64,000 bases of DNA. Source: Thalassospira lucentensis. Its GTDB lineage: Bacteria > Pseudomonadota > Alphaproteobacteria > Rhodospirillales > Thalassospiraceae. Where the stretch lies: assembly GCF_011806425.1 (NCBI RefSeq), contig NZ_JAATOV010000002.1, forward strand, positions 1 through 64,000, in the 5' to 3' direction. Below are positions 7,642 through 16,942 of the stretch, piece by piece. Below the pieces are notes generated by a model. It had not been told where the DNA came from, did not search any database, and worked only from the letters and a program-made list of their open reading frames with translations. A program made the position numbers and the translations under genes. Position 1 is the first letter of the stretch. Every line of letters starts with the position of its first letter.

Positions 7642-9762
7642 ATGACGGTGATGAAGGCTCTGTTGCGGTTTCCCGGTGCGCGCAAGATCATGTTGGCCGA
7701 TTGCCCCATACCGTCACTGAAACCCCATTCGGTTTTGGTCCGCACATCGGCAACTGTCATTAGTCCCGGCACAGAATTCACCCAAGCCCATCAAGCCACG
7801 GCATCGCTGTTTCAAAAGGCGTGGCAACGCCCTGACCTTGTCGCATTGACCCTTAAATCATTGCGATCCGATGGTGCCCTGCAAACCTTTTCCCGTGTTC
7901 AAAACCGTCTTGGTCGCCCCTTGCCCATGGGATATTGCGGTACAGGCGTTGTCGAGGCCATCGGGGACGGCGTCATCGATATCGCATGCGGGCAACGGGT
8001 GGCGATTGGCGGCATGAACCACGCCAATCACGCCCAGTGGAATGTGGTCCCGAAACACTTTGCCTGCCCAATTCCAAAAACCGTCAGCGACGAAAAAGCC
8101 GCGTTCACCACCCTTTATGCTCTGGCACTCCATGCCCTGCGCCAAGGGGACACCGACATTGGCAACCGCGTTGCCATTATCGGGGCCGGGTTGATTGGTC
8201 AGTTGGTTTTACAAACCGCGCTGGCAGCAGGGGCCATCATAGATGTCATTGAACCCAACACCGACCGTCGCGAGATCGCACAAACCAGCGGCGCCAATAC
8301 GACCTATGACGCGGCACAAAACGCACCGAACAATCAGTTTGATACCGTCTATATTTGCGCAAGCGCCCAAGGGAACCACGACTTGATTGATGCGGCCGCG
8401 AAGCTGTGCCGGGATCGCGGGACCATTGTTTGCGTTGGCGACGTTGCGCCACAGGGCACACGCGAAGCGCTATATCGAAAGGAAATCGACATACGTCAGG
8501 TGCGATCATATGGCCCCGGTCGCTATGACCCGACATATGAACAAGACGGCCAAGATTATCCTGCGGGGTATGTGCGCTGGACCGTGAAACGTTATATGCA
8601 AGCCGCCCTTGCCTTGATGCAAGATGGTCGGCTTGATCCCCTGCCCCTTGTAACAAGGGAAATTGCGTTTGATGCGATTGCCGAGCACTTTGAAAAAGGT
8701 GCCAAAAGCGATGATCTGGCGACACTTGTGCATTTTTCGCAAAACGAGAACCTGAGCCGCGCAGCCAATAACACAGCAAAACCGACAGATAAAAGCATAC
8801 CCCAGACCGAAAAAACCGCAACCACTGCAGAACCCAAAGGTACCAACACCATCACACTCGGCCTGATTGGGACGGGGAATTATCTGGGTGGGGTTTTGAC
8901 GCCGATCATCGGCAAGCACCCCGACATATCGGTTCGGGCCTGCGCGTCTGAAAGTGGGCTATCTGCCTTGGCCTTGGCGCAAAAATTTGATGGGGCCATA
9001 TCCTGCTCGAACGCCCAAGACATCTTTGACAATACCGATATTAACAGCGTGATCATCGCAACCCGCCATAACAGCCACGCCGAATTGGCGCAGCTGGCCT
9101 TGGCGTCGGGCAAGCATGTCTGGTTGGAAAAGCCGATGGCCATTCACCACGACGAGCTTGATCTTTTGCGCCCCTATGTCGCGACGCAGTCATCGATCTT
9201 CATGATCGGCCATAATCGGCGTTATGCCCCGATGAGCCAAAAGATTCGGACATTTCTGCCGGCACAGGCAAAGCAATTTCAGTACCGCGTTCGGTTCACT
9301 CCCGTCGCCCCTGATCATTGGCTGGGCCAATCACAGCAGGGTGGACAAACCATTGGCGAAATCAGCCATTTCATCGACCTGCTGAGCTATTTAGTCGGTG
9401 CCGCCATTACCGAAATCACCTGCCGGTGGTTGGATCTAAAAGTGGGCGATAGCATTTGGCAGATTGCGTTTGCCGACGGGTCAATTGGGGAAGTCAGTTA
9501 TCTCCGCGCAAACCGGCATGAGCCCAAGGAAATCCTTGAGGTTTCCGCCCCCGGATTTGGCGCGACCTTGCACGATTGGCGCGACTTAAAGGTCAATGGC
9601 AAACGGGTCATGCGAAGCTGGCTGACCAAGGACAAGGGGCAGAAAAACGCAATCAGCAGCTTTGTCACCGCCATTCAAAACGGCAGACCAGCAGCCGACA
9701 CGCCAACACTTGGCGATGAAATCAGCTTGATGGAGCGCATTTTGATGGCGGCAAATCGGTAG
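7642..9762 (+). CDS. Bi-domain oxidoreductase: zinc-type MDR dehydrogenase fused to Gfo/Idh/MocA
   Basis: A 706-residue fusion. Residues 1 to about 365 are a medium-chain dehydrogenase/reductase with a Rossmann motif (AIIGAGLIGQLVLQTAL, about 173-190). A polar linker rich in Thr, Lys and Ala (about 370-400) leads to a Gfo/Idh/MocA domain with its own Rossmann motif (LGLIGTGNYLGGVLTP) and the family EKP (HVWLEKPMAIH) and H..D motifs (EISHFIDLLSYL). This architecture is a recognised family often found in surface-polysaccharide loci, where it is thought to modify nucleotide sugars. It is divergent from the ligase-glycosyltransferase fusion, 137 bases away, which fits that role. The substrate is not known. 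Confidence 0.85.
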   Translation: MTVMKALLRFPGARKIMLADCPIPSLKPHSVLVRTSATVISPGTEFTQAHQATASLFQKAWQRPDLVALTLKSLRSDGALQTFSRVQNRLGRPLPMGYCGTGVVEAIGDGVIDIACGQRVAIGGMNHANHAQWNVVPKHFACPIPKTVSDEKAAFTTLYALALHALRQGDTDIGNRVAIIGAGLIGQLVLQTALAAGAIIDVIEPNTDRREIAQTSGANTTYDAAQNAPNNQFDTVYICASAQGNHDLIDAAAKLCRDRGTIVCVGDVAPQGTREALYRKEIDIRQVRSYGPGRYDPTYEQDGQDYPAGYVRWTVKRYMQAALALMQDGRLDPLPLVTREIAFDAIAEHFEKGAKSDDLATLVHFSQNENLSRAANNTAKPTDKSIPQTEKTATTAEPKGTNTITLGLIGTGNYLGGVLTPIIGKHPDISVRACASESGLSALALAQKFDGAISCSNAQDIFDNTDINSVIIATRHNSHAELAQLALASGKHVWLEKPMAIHHDELDLLRPYVATQSSIFMIGHNRRYAPMSQKIRTFLPAQAKQFQYRVRFTPVAPDHWLGQSQQGGQTIGEISHFIDLLSYLVGAAITEITCRWLDLKVGDSIWQIAFADGSIGEVSYLRANRHEPKEILEVSAPGFGATLHDWRDLKVNGKRVMRSWLTKDKGQKNAISSFVTAIQNGRPAADTPTLGDEISLMERILMAANR

Positions 9763-9810
9763 CACTTACGCCGCCGATCAACAGCCGAATATGCGCATCA
9801 AACTGGAAAT

Positions 9811-10752
9811 TTACTGCGCCCCGGCATAAAGCACGATCAGCGGCAAGGTCAGCATACTGATGCTGGTTGTGATCAGGATAGTGGTGGCGGAGCGATCAAC
9901 ACAGACATTATAATTGCCCGCAACAACCGCAACATTGGCCCCCGATGGCAGGGCCGCGACCAGTGTGACAATGGTCAGCCACAGCATCGGCAGATCGAAA
10001 ATGAAATGGGCGACCGAAAAGACCAAGATCGGCTGAACAAACATTTTCGCCACGGTACATAGCAAACTTGCACTTAAATTACCGCGCACCGACTGGCCAT
10101 AAAGGCCGGCGCCGACCAACAACAATGCAATCGTTGGCCCGGCGGTTCGGAACCGTTCCAGCGTACCGTCGATCATTTCAGGGACCGGCAGATTAATAAG
10201 AGACGCCAAAACACCGGTCACAATCGCAATGATGATCGGATTGCGCATGACGCGAAACACACTGCGCATCACATTGGGCAACCAATGACCATCGCCACCA
10301 CGCGTGCCTTCGACGATCAGGATGGTAAGGCCAAGAAGGGTCAGCGGATGGATCGACAACACGACCAAAAGCGGCACCAGCCCCTCTTCGCCGTAAACGG
10401 CCTGAACAAACGGAATGCCCAACAGAACAATGTTGGAAAACACCCCGCCCATTGCGGTCACAGCGGCCTCGTCCGTTTTGGCCTTAAGCCACAAACGTGC
10501 GGCCATAAACACCAGCGCAAAGTTCAAAAGCACGCCGGTATAATAGCTGCCCCAAAGGCGCAAATCGAAATGCGCACTGATGTCTGATTGCGACAGTGTC
10601 TGAAACAACATCGCCGGGATAAAGACATTCATCGCGATTTTGGCCAGGAACGGAATGCCTTCGCGGGAGATGATCTTTACATGGGTCAGCAAGAAACCGG
10701 CCAAGATCGTCAAAAAAACAGGACCGACTTTTCCGACGATCAGATCAAGCAT
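9811..10752 (-). CDS. AEC-family transporter (auxin efflux carrier fold)
   Basis: A 313-residue, very hydrophobic protein with about 10 membrane segments. It has the two-fold repeat typical of the AEC family and begins VFLTILAGFLLTHVKI. Bacterial members export or import small carboxylates such as malate or malonate. Nothing in the sequence fixes the substrate here. It ends tail-to-tail with the bi-domain oxidoreductase and lies downstream of glpK, separated by about 175 bases, so it may be an independent gene. The ATG at 10752 is preceded by a G-rich ribosome site. Confidence 0.85.
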   Translation of the reverse strand: MLDLIVGKVGPVFLTILAGFLLTHVKIISREGIPFLAKIAMNVFIPAMLFQTLSQSDISAHFDLRLWGSYYTGVLLNFALVFMAARLWLKAKTDEAAVTAMGGVFSNIVLLGIPFVQAVYGEEGLVPLLVVLSIHPLTLLGLTILIVEGTRGGDGHWLPNVMRSVFRVMRNPIIIAIVTGVLASLINLPVPEMIDGTLERFRTAGPTIALLLVGAGLYGQSVRGNLSASLLCTVAKMFVQPILVFSVAHFIFDLPMLWLTIVTLVAALPSGANVAVVAGNYNVCVDRSATTILITTSISMLTLPLIVLYAGAQ

Positions 10753-10814
10753 GTTGCCCCCGGCGTGATAACTGCACTGTGCGTGATGAACGGGCCCCTA
10801 CCCGCAAAAGAAAG

Positions 10815-10835
10815 GACGGCACCATCGGTACCGCC
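10815..10835 (-). terminator. Weak possible terminator after glpK
   Basis: A short stem (CGGCACC paired with GGTACCG, one mismatch, loop ATC) lies about 95 bases past the glpK stop. On the minus strand it is followed by the pyrimidine-rich CCTTTCTTTT. Weak, but the only hairpin I see here. Confidence 0.3.
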
Positions 10836-10928
10836 CACAAAGAATACTAAGCATTGTCGATACTTACCAGCCCCCTGCGACGGAAAAGTGCGTCAGGGGT
10901 AACGCGCAATCAATCCGCCCCGCTGGTA

Positions 10929-12425
10929 TCAGCTGTCCTGATCGGTTTGCACACGGCCCACCGCATCTTTCCAACCTGCAAGCAATTGGGCACGATGGCG
11001 CGGCTCCAATGACGGGCGGTAACTGGCGTCGAGGTGCCATTTCTGGGAAATATGATCAAGGTCGCGGTAAATGCCCGCCTGAAGCCCGGCAAGATAAGCC
11101 GCACCAAGGGCGGTTGTTTCTGTAACTTCCGGGCGCTCAACATCAATGCCCAAAACGTCGGCCAGCATCTGACACATCCAGTCATTGCTGACCATGCCGC
11201 CATCAACCCGCACCGCTTTTGGCGAAACACCGTCTGCCGCCATGGCTTCGAACAGATCAAATGTCTGGTAACAAACACTTTCAAGGGCCGCACGGACAAA
11301 TTCACGCGGGCCGGTATCACGCGTCAGGCCAAAAATCGCCCCACGCGCATCGGGATCCCAATAAGGTGCGCCAAGCCCGGTAAAGGCCGGCACCAGATAA
11401 ACCCCGCGATTGCCGTCCAGTGATTTTGCAAGGCCTTCGGTTTCAGCGGCTGATTTGATGATACCCAAACCATCGCGCAGCCATTGCACCGCCGCCCCCG
11501 CAACGAAAATCGCACCTTCGATGGCGTAGCTTGTTTTGCCGTTTAACCGATAACCGACGGTGGTCAAAAGGCGATGCTGCGATGTAATGGCTTCGTCCCC
11601 GGTATTGAGGATCACGAAACAGCCGGTCCCATAGGTACTTTTGATAGCGCCCGGTTCAAAACAGCACTGACCAAAGGCGGCTGCCTGCTGGTCACCGGCC
11701 ATACCAAGAACTGGGATTTCGCGGCCAAACAGATCGGCATCGACCATGCCAAAATCAGCCGCACAATCGCGCACATCAGGCAACATATTGCGCGGCACGC
11801 GGAAGATGTCACACAGATCATCATCCCAGTCATTTTCGCGGATGTTAAACAGGTTGGTCCGTGCGGCATTGGTGGCATCGGTTGCGTGCGACTTGCCACC
11901 GGTCAAGCGCCACAAAAGGAAACTATCGACCGTCCCAAACGCCAAATCGCCCTGATCGGCCCGGGCACGCGCGCCCGACACATGATCCAAGATCCACGCC
12001 ACCTTGGTCGCGGAAAAATACGGATCAATCAAAAGGCCTGAACGCGCATTAACATCCTTTTCCAGTGACGGATTGGATTTTTTCAAATCATGACACAACG
12101 GGGCTGTGCGGCGGTCCTGCCAGACAATCGCGTTATAGATCGCCTTGCCGGTTTTGCGATCCCAGACCACGGTCGTTTCACGTTGATTGGTGATGCCGAT
12201 TGCGGCCACCTGCTTGATATCAACCCGACCAAGGGCCTCTTTGCAGACAGCAACCACCGTGTTCCACAAATCTTCCGGGTCATGTTCGACCCAGCCATTG
12301 TTGGGGAAATGTTGTGGGAATTCCTGCTGTGCGACGGAAACAGATCGGCCATTTTCATCAAAGACAATTGCCCGTGAACTGGTCGTGCCCTGATCAATCG
12401 CCAGAATGTAACGCGTATCGGTCAT
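10929..12425 (-). CDS. glpK: Glycerol kinase
   Basis: A 498-residue FGGY kinase with the standard glycerol kinase length. It begins with the ATP/phosphate-binding [15 protein letters not shown] and carries [15 protein letters not shown] (glycerol-site WVEHD), [15 protein letters not shown], and the C-terminal adenosine motif [19 protein letters not shown]. It phosphorylates glycerol to sn-glycerol 3-phosphate in the cytoplasm, feeding GlpD encoded at 15.4 kb. It is transcribed away from the glpD operon and separated from it by a small unknown gene and gabD. A GlpR-like palindrome lies 133 bases upstream. I see no reason to doubt activity. Confidence 0.97.
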   Translation of the reverse strand: MTDTRYILAIDQGTTSSRAIVFDENGRSVSVAQQEFPQHFPNNGWVEHDPEDLWNTVVAVCKEALGRVDIKQVAAIGITNQRETTVVWDRKTGKAIYNAIVWQDRRTAPLCHDLKKSNPSLEKDVNARSGLLIDPYFSATKVAWILDHVSGARARADQGDLAFGTVDSFLLWRLTGGKSHATDATNAARTNLFNIRENDWDDDLCDIFRVPRNMLPDVRDCAADFGMVDADLFGREIPVLGMAGDQQAAAFGQCCFEPGAIKSTYGTGCFVILNTGDEAITSQHRLLTTVGYRLNGKTSYAIEGAIFVAGAAVQWLRDGLGIIKSAAETEGLAKSLDGNRGVYLVPAFTGLGAPYWDPDARGAIFGLTRDTGPREFVRAALESVCYQTFDLFEAMAADGVSPKAVRVDGGMVSNDWMCQMLADVLGIDVERPEVTETTALGAAYLAGLQAGIYRDLDHISQKWHLDASYRPSLEPRHRAQLLAGWKDAVGRVQTDQDS

Positions 12426-12726
12426 GTTTGTTTTCCTCCCGAGCCGGCAGGTTTTCCCACCGTATTATCGTGCATGAAATCATGCGTTCCGGCCCGTGTT
12501 GAAAACGTGACCGTCGGTTTTATGACCCTATTTAGGGAAAAATTCGCACAAAAAACAATTCGTTTTCGAAAATTTTGACAAGATTTCTTGCAACACCTTG
12601 TTTTAAAGACCGTTTTTTGACCCGTACCTGGGTGACAAAACTGCCGGGTTTATCGCGGCATGCGTTTTGCATAGTTAATTCAACAGCTTAATTGTTCGCG
12701 GTAGTTTTTTCCTATGGAGGGTTCGT
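12426..12726. other. Divergent promoter region glpK / unknown gene
   Basis: A 301-base A+T-rich region between divergent genes. It holds the GlpR-like palindrome at 12559-12570 and a second small inverted repeat, CCCTA-TT-TAGGG (12526-12537). No gene is visible in it. Confidence 0.6.
12559..12570. promoter_or_regulatory. GlpR-type operator upstream of glpK
   Basis: The sequence TTCGTTTTCGAA (half-sites TTCG and CGAA) differs at one base from the site in front of glpD (TTCGTTATCGAA). Known GlpR operators of the DeoR family have a TTCG-N4-CGAA core. This supports common control of glpK and the glpD operon. Confidence 0.65.
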
Positions 12727-13263
12727 ATGGGATTGTACGACACAATGATGAATGTGACCAACGTCGCCAATAGCGCCAAAAACACGGTTGCGAAGGCCCA
12801 AACGGTCGCATCAAACAGCCAGCCGCTTCCGGAAAAAGACAAGGAAGAAAATGCCGATCTCGCCTATATCCGCGAGCATGGCTTCACCACCTATGTCAAA
12901 GAAATCGAAGAGCGCAAAATCAAAGAAATGCGCGAGAAGATTTTGCAAAGCATGGGGCTGGATGAAGAAAAGCTGGCGAAGATGGGCGCGACTGAACGCC
13001 AAGCCATCGAAAAAGCCATTTCAGATGCGATTGAGCAGAAGCTTAATGGCAATGCCTTGGCAAAATCGGAAATGAGCACCCCGGAAAACGAACGCGAACG
13101 GCGCGATAAGATGCAGGCACAGATTGCCTTTAACCCGCGCATGTTTGATGTCTTTACCGAGCTGCAATCGGAATTGCCCGCCGGATCATCGCAATCCATC
13201 GTTGGCGATGACGACAAGAATGCCAAACACGCCAAAGACAACAAAGACAATCAGATCATCTAG
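12727..13263 (+). CDS. Unknown charged, helical protein
   Basis: A 178-residue protein with a very good ribosome site (GGAGG six bases before the ATG) and no signal peptide or membrane segment. I do not recognise a family. The N-terminus (about 1-35) is Asn/Thr/Ala-rich. Residues about 45-120 are strongly charged and helical, rich in Glu and Lys, with a likely coiled coil (YVKEIEERKIKEMREKILQSMG). The C-terminus is acidic and ends in a repetitive Asp/Asn/Lys tail. It lies between glpK (divergent) and gabD (convergent) and shares a strong bidirectional terminator with gabD. The glpK-side operator could also act on it. Function unknown. Confidence 0.75.
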   Translation: MGLYDTMMNVTNVANSAKNTVAKAQTVASNSQPLPEKDKEENADLAYIREHGFTTYVKEIEERKIKEMREKILQSMGLDEEKLAKMGATERQAIEKAISDAIEQKLNGNALAKSEMSTPENERERRDKMQAQIAFNPRMFDVFTELQSELPAGSSQSIVGDDDKNAKHAKDNKDNQII

Positions 13264-13298
13264 GGGATTGCCCCGAACGTCTGAGCTGTTGGGACACG

Positions 13299-13333
13299 AA
13301 AAAGGGGCGCTGCGGTTTGCAGCGCCCCTTTTT
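13299..13333. terminator. Bidirectional terminator between unknown gene and gabD
   Basis: A perfect 15-base-pair stem (13299-13313 with 13319-13333) and a 5-base loop. Five A's open the left arm and five T's close the right arm, so it can end transcription from both sides. It sits between two convergent genes. Confidence 0.92.
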
Positions 13334-13389
13334 GCTAGGTCATATTTGGCCAAGTCAGAGCAACCTGACAGGTCGCCAAAGATCCGAAA

Positions 13390-14850
13390 TTATTCGTCAA
13401 CGCCGCCCATGCAGACATATTTGACTTCGAGGTAGTCTTCGACCCCGTATTTCGATCCTTCGCGGCCAATACCGGACTGTTTGAAACCACCAAACGGTGC
13501 GACTTCGGTGGCCATAACGCCGACATTGACGCCAACCAGACCACTTTCGAGGCCCTCGGCCAGCTTCCAAATGCGCGAGATATCGCGTGAATAGAAGTAA
13601 GAGGCCAAGCCGAACTCGGTGTCATTGGCCAGTTCAAGGACTTCGTCATCGGTGTGGAAACGAATGAGCGGTGCCATCGGACCAAAGGTTTCCTCGCGGA
13701 AGACCGTCATATCGCGGTTGGCATCGGCAATTACGGTCGGCTGGAAGAACGAGCCGCCTTTTTCATGACGCTTGCCACCGGTCAGGATACGGCCCCCTTT
13801 GGACACGGCATCTTCGACCTGCTTTTCGACTTTCTGGATGGCTTTTTCGTTGATCAGCGGACCAATCACCGTGCCATCCTCAAAGCCGTCACCGACCTGC
13901 ATTTTGGCAACTTTGGCAGAGTATTTTTCAGCAAACTCGTCATAGACTTTGTCATGAACGAACAGGCGGTTCGCACAAACACAGGTCTGACCCGCATTGC
14001 GATATTTCGAGGCAATTGCCCCGTCGACCGCGGCATCCAGATCGGCATCTTCGCAGACGATGAACGGTGCGTTACCGCCAAGCTCAAGACTGATTTTCTT
14101 AACCGTATCGGCACATTGACGCATCAGCAAACGGCCAACCGCGGTTGAACCGGTAAAGGTCAGCTTACGGACTTTGCCATTTTCGGTCATTTCCGCACCG
14201 ATTTCAGCCGCATCACCGGTCACGATTGACAGCAAGCCTTTAGGAAGACCAGCACGTTCGGCCAGAACCGCCATGGCAAGGGCGGAATACGGGGTTTCCA
14301 TGGCTGGTTTGACAACCATCGCACAGCCAACGGCCAGTGCCGGGCCAGCTTTACGCGTGATCATTGCGGTCGGGAAGTTCCACGGGGTAATCGCGGCACA
14401 AACACCAACAGGTTCCTTAAGAACCATGACACGGCGGCCTTCGGCAAAGGTCGGAATGACATCGCCATAAACGCGTTTGCCTTCTTCGGCGAACCATTGC
14501 AGGAACGAGGAACCATAAGCAATTTCGCCTTTGGCCTCGGCAAAGGGTTTGCCCTGCTCAGCGGTCATCAAGGTCGCGAGATCGTCCTGATTTTCCATCA
14601 TCAGGTCGTACCATTTCATCAAAATGGCGCCGCGTTCCTTGGCGGTGCGCTTTTTCCAAAGCTTCTGCGCCTTTTCGGCAGCATTGATTGCGTCGGCAAC
14701 CACATCACGGCCAAGAACCGGCACGGTGCCGATCACATCCCCGGTCGAGGGATTGGTAACTTGTTCTGTTTTCCCGTCAGGGGCGTCAATCCATTCGCCA
14801 CCAACATATGCCTTTTGGGTAAAGAGTGACGGGTCCTTAAGCGAAACCAT
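13390..14850 (-). CDS. gabD: Succinate-semialdehyde dehydrogenase, NAD(P)-dependent
   Basis: A 486-residue aldehyde dehydrogenase very close to the GabD family. It has the folding and substrate motif ITPWNFPTAMITRKAGPALA, the catalytic Glu in LELGGNAPF, the catalytic Cys in GQTCVCANR, and the C-terminal GREGSKYGVEDYLEVKY typical of GabD. It oxidises succinate semialdehyde to succinate. I set the start at ATG 14850 because GGAGG lies seven bases before it; an upstream in-frame extension to 15075 has no family support. It could in principle also oxidise 2-oxoglutarate semialdehyde from the hydroxyproline cluster, but it resembles GabD more than the known dehydrogenases for that substrate. Confidence 0.93.
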   Translation of the reverse strand: MVSLKDPSLFTQKAYVGGEWIDAPDGKTEQVTNPSTGDVIGTVPVLGRDVVADAINAAEKAQKLWKKRTAKERGAILMKWYDLMMENQDDLATLMTAEQGKPFAEAKGEIAYGSSFLQWFAEEGKRVYGDVIPTFAEGRRVMVLKEPVGVCAAITPWNFPTAMITRKAGPALAVGCAMVVKPAMETPYSALAMAVLAERAGLPKGLLSIVTGDAAEIGAEMTENGKVRKLTFTGSTAVGRLLMRQCADTVKKISLELGGNAPFIVCEDADLDAAVDGAIASKYRNAGQTCVCANRLFVHDKVYDEFAEKYSAKVAKMQVGDGFEDGTVIGPLINEKAIQKVEKQVEDAVSKGGRILTGGKRHEKGGSFFQPTVIADANRDMTVFREETFGPMAPLIRFHTDDEVLELANDTEFGLASYFYSRDISRIWKLAEGLESGLVGVNVGVMATEVAPFGGFKQSGIGREGSKYGVEDYLEVKYVCMGGVDE

Positions 14851-15391
14851 TTTAGTGCCTCCGGTATTTTTCATTGGGAGTGACAAAATGCGATAGCCTT
14901 CATCTAGTCTGCTCCGGTAAAGATGCCACATCTTTGCGGGATATTTATCCCTTGGCAATCGTAAACAGCGATAAAACAACGCTTTGCAACAAGATTGCAT
15001 CAGATCGTCGTAAAGCATCCTGCTTTGGCAGAATGTGCGGCAAGCCCGCCAATATGACCTGTTCCCGACGCGCATATATCAGACACCTATCCGCCCCCAT
15101 CCCGGCGATATGCCCCATGTTCTATTTTTCATTTTCAACCGATTCTAACGCGTAAACCGGCGGCTTTGCCGTCCCACCGCCCCGCCGCCTGAAACCTTGG
15201 ATAGGGGGCGGGATAAAAAATAATGTTGAAATACAATCGACTAGAGATTGATTGATTAATTTCGTTATCGAAAATTCAAATGCCTATTTATTTTCGCTTG
15301 CAATTATTTTGGGCCGTTCGTAACGTCTATGACAACAAAGAACGACAGTTGAGAACATCTGTCACAAGTCAGGGCACCAGGGAGGCAGCGG
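14851..15391. other. Regulatory region between gabD and glpD
   Basis: A 541-base stretch between divergent genes with no visible coding potential. The half next to glpD is A+T-rich and holds the GlpR-like palindrome (15261-15272). The half next to gabD shows no clear repeat. Confidence 0.6.
15261..15272. promoter_or_regulatory. GlpR-type operator upstream of the glpD operon
   Basis: TTCGTTATCGAA, extended by matching T and A to TTTCG-TTAT-CGAAA (15260-15273), lies 119 bases upstream of glpD. It matches the site in front of glpK at 11 of 12 bases and the TTCG-N4-CGAA core of known GlpR sites. Confidence 0.68.
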
Positions 15392-16942
15392 TTGCTCAGT
15401 TCAGAAACATACGACGTCGCCATTATCGGCGGCGGCATTAATGGTACGGGCATCGCACGGGATGCGGCGGGCCGCGGGCTTCGTGTCTTTTTGTGTGAAA
15501 AGAACGACCTTGCCAGCGCAACCTCGTCGGCCAGCACAAAGCTGATCCACGGCGGCCTGCGATATCTTGAACATTATGAATTCCGGCTGGTGCGCGAAGC
15601 GTTGATTGAACGCGAAGTTTTGATGCGCGCTGCCCCACACATCATCTGGCCGCTTCGGTTTGTTCTGCCCCATGTTAAGGGCCTGCGCCCGGCATGGATG
15701 ATCCGCCTTGGTTTGTTTTTGTATGACCATCTTGGCGGGCGTGAAAAACTGCCGGGATCAGAAGGCATCAAACTTTCCAACCACCCGGCGGGCAAGCCGT
15801 TGATCGACGGCATGGATCAGGCATTTGTCTATTCCGATTGCTGGGTACAGGATGCCCGTCTTGTAGTGCTAAACGCCATGAGTGCGCGTGATTTGGGCGC
15901 TGATATCGTTACGCGCACCGAATGTGTGTCGGCCAAGCGCGACGGTGATCTTTGGAAAGTCACCGTTAAAAACGAAAACGGCGAACAGACCATCACCGCA
16001 CGGTCGCTGGTCAATGCCGCCGGGCCATGGTGTGCCGAACTTTTGGAAAACCGGGTCGAAACCAAAAAGAAACAAGGCATCCGCATGGTTCAGGGCAGCC
16101 ATATCGTGGTGCCCAAACTGTTTGACCATGAATATTGCTATATCTTCCAAAACCCGGATGGGCGGATTGTTTTTGCCATCCCCTATGAGCAGGACTTTAC
16201 CCTGATTGGCACCACGGACCGCGATTACAAAGGCGATCCGGCCAAGGTCGCGATCAGCGATGAAGAAACCAAATATTTGTGCGAACTGAGCAACAGCTAT
16301 TTCGAAAAGAAGATCGCGCCAAGTGATGTGGTTTGGGCCTATTCCGGGGTCCGTCCGCTTTATGGCGATGGCAGCGAGGACGCGTCCCAAGTTACCCGCG
16401 ATTATGTCCTTGAAATCGACAAGGGCGATGACCGCGAAAATGCTGCACCGCTTTTGAACATTTATGGCGGCAAAATCACCACCTATCGCAAGCTTGCTGA
16501 ATCCGCCATGAGCAAGATTTGCCCGCTACTTGGCGTTGATGACACCCGCTGGACGGCCGAAAGACCGTTGCCGGGTGGGGATATGCCAAACGGCGATTTC
16601 GAGCCGTATTTTGCCGCGATGCAGCAGAAGTTTCCGTGGATTCCGCACGCTCAACTCTACCGTTACGTTCAAAACTACGGCACACTTACCAATCAAATGA
16701 TCGGAAATGCATCTGACCTAGGCGGGCTTGGTCAGCATTTGGGCGATGACGTTTACGAATGTGAATTGCGCCATCTGGTCGATCACGAATGGGTCTGCAC
16801 AGTCGAAGATGCGTTGTGGCGCCGGTCAAAATTGGGCCTGCACGTATCGGATGAAACACGCGATGCCATTTCCCAATGGTTTAACACCGAACTGAAATCA
16901 AAAAACACCGTGAAAGCGGGCGAAGGATATAGTGGAACATGA
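15392..16942 (+). CDS. glpD: Glycerol-3-phosphate dehydrogenase, aerobic
   Basis: A 516-residue membrane-associated flavoprotein that oxidises sn-glycerol 3-phosphate to dihydroxyacetone phosphate and passes electrons to quinone. The N-terminal FAD motif is VAIIGGGINGTGIARDAAGRG. SSASTKLIHGGLRYLE, the substrate-binding IGTTDRDYKGDP and the C-terminal GGKITTYRKLAE are all typical of GlpD. The start is TTG at 15392: GGAGG lies six bases upstream and no ATG is close enough to keep the FAD motif intact. First gene of a seven-gene operon. Its stop overlaps the start of glpS by four bases (ATGA), which suggests translational coupling. Confidence 0.96.
   Translation: MLSSETYDVAIIGGGINGTGIARDAAGRGLRVFLCEKNDLASATSSASTKLIHGGLRYLEHYEFRLVREALIEREVLMRAAPHIIWPLRFVLPHVKGLRPAWMIRLGLFLYDHLGGREKLPGSEGIKLSNHPAGKPLIDGMDQAFVYSDCWVQDARLVVLNAMSARDLGADIVTRTECVSAKRDGDLWKVTVKNENGEQTITARSLVNAAGPWCAELLENRVETKKKQGIRMVQGSHIVVPKLFDHEYCYIFQNPDGRIVFAIPYEQDFTLIGTTDRDYKGDPAKVAISDEETKYLCELSNSYFEKKIAPSDVVWAYSGVRPLYGDGSEDASQVTRDYVLEIDKGDDRENAAPLLNIYGGKITTYRKLAESAMSKICPLLGVDDTRWTAERPLPGGDMPNGDFEPYFAAMQQKFPWIPHAQLYRYVQNYGTLTNQMIGNASDLGGLGQHLGDDVYECELRHLVDHEWVCTVEDALWRRSKLGLHVSDETRDAISQWFNTELKSKNTVKAGEGYSGT

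Noticed and set aside
13390..14850. Aldehyde dehydrogenase as the missing 2-oxoglutarate-semialdehyde dehydrogenase of the hydroxyproline pathway
   Set aside because: The sequence follows GabD closely through to the C-terminal GREGSKYGVEDYLEVKY, and it lies 8 kb from the cluster with a separate promoter. A secondary activity remains possible, but I annotate it as GabD.
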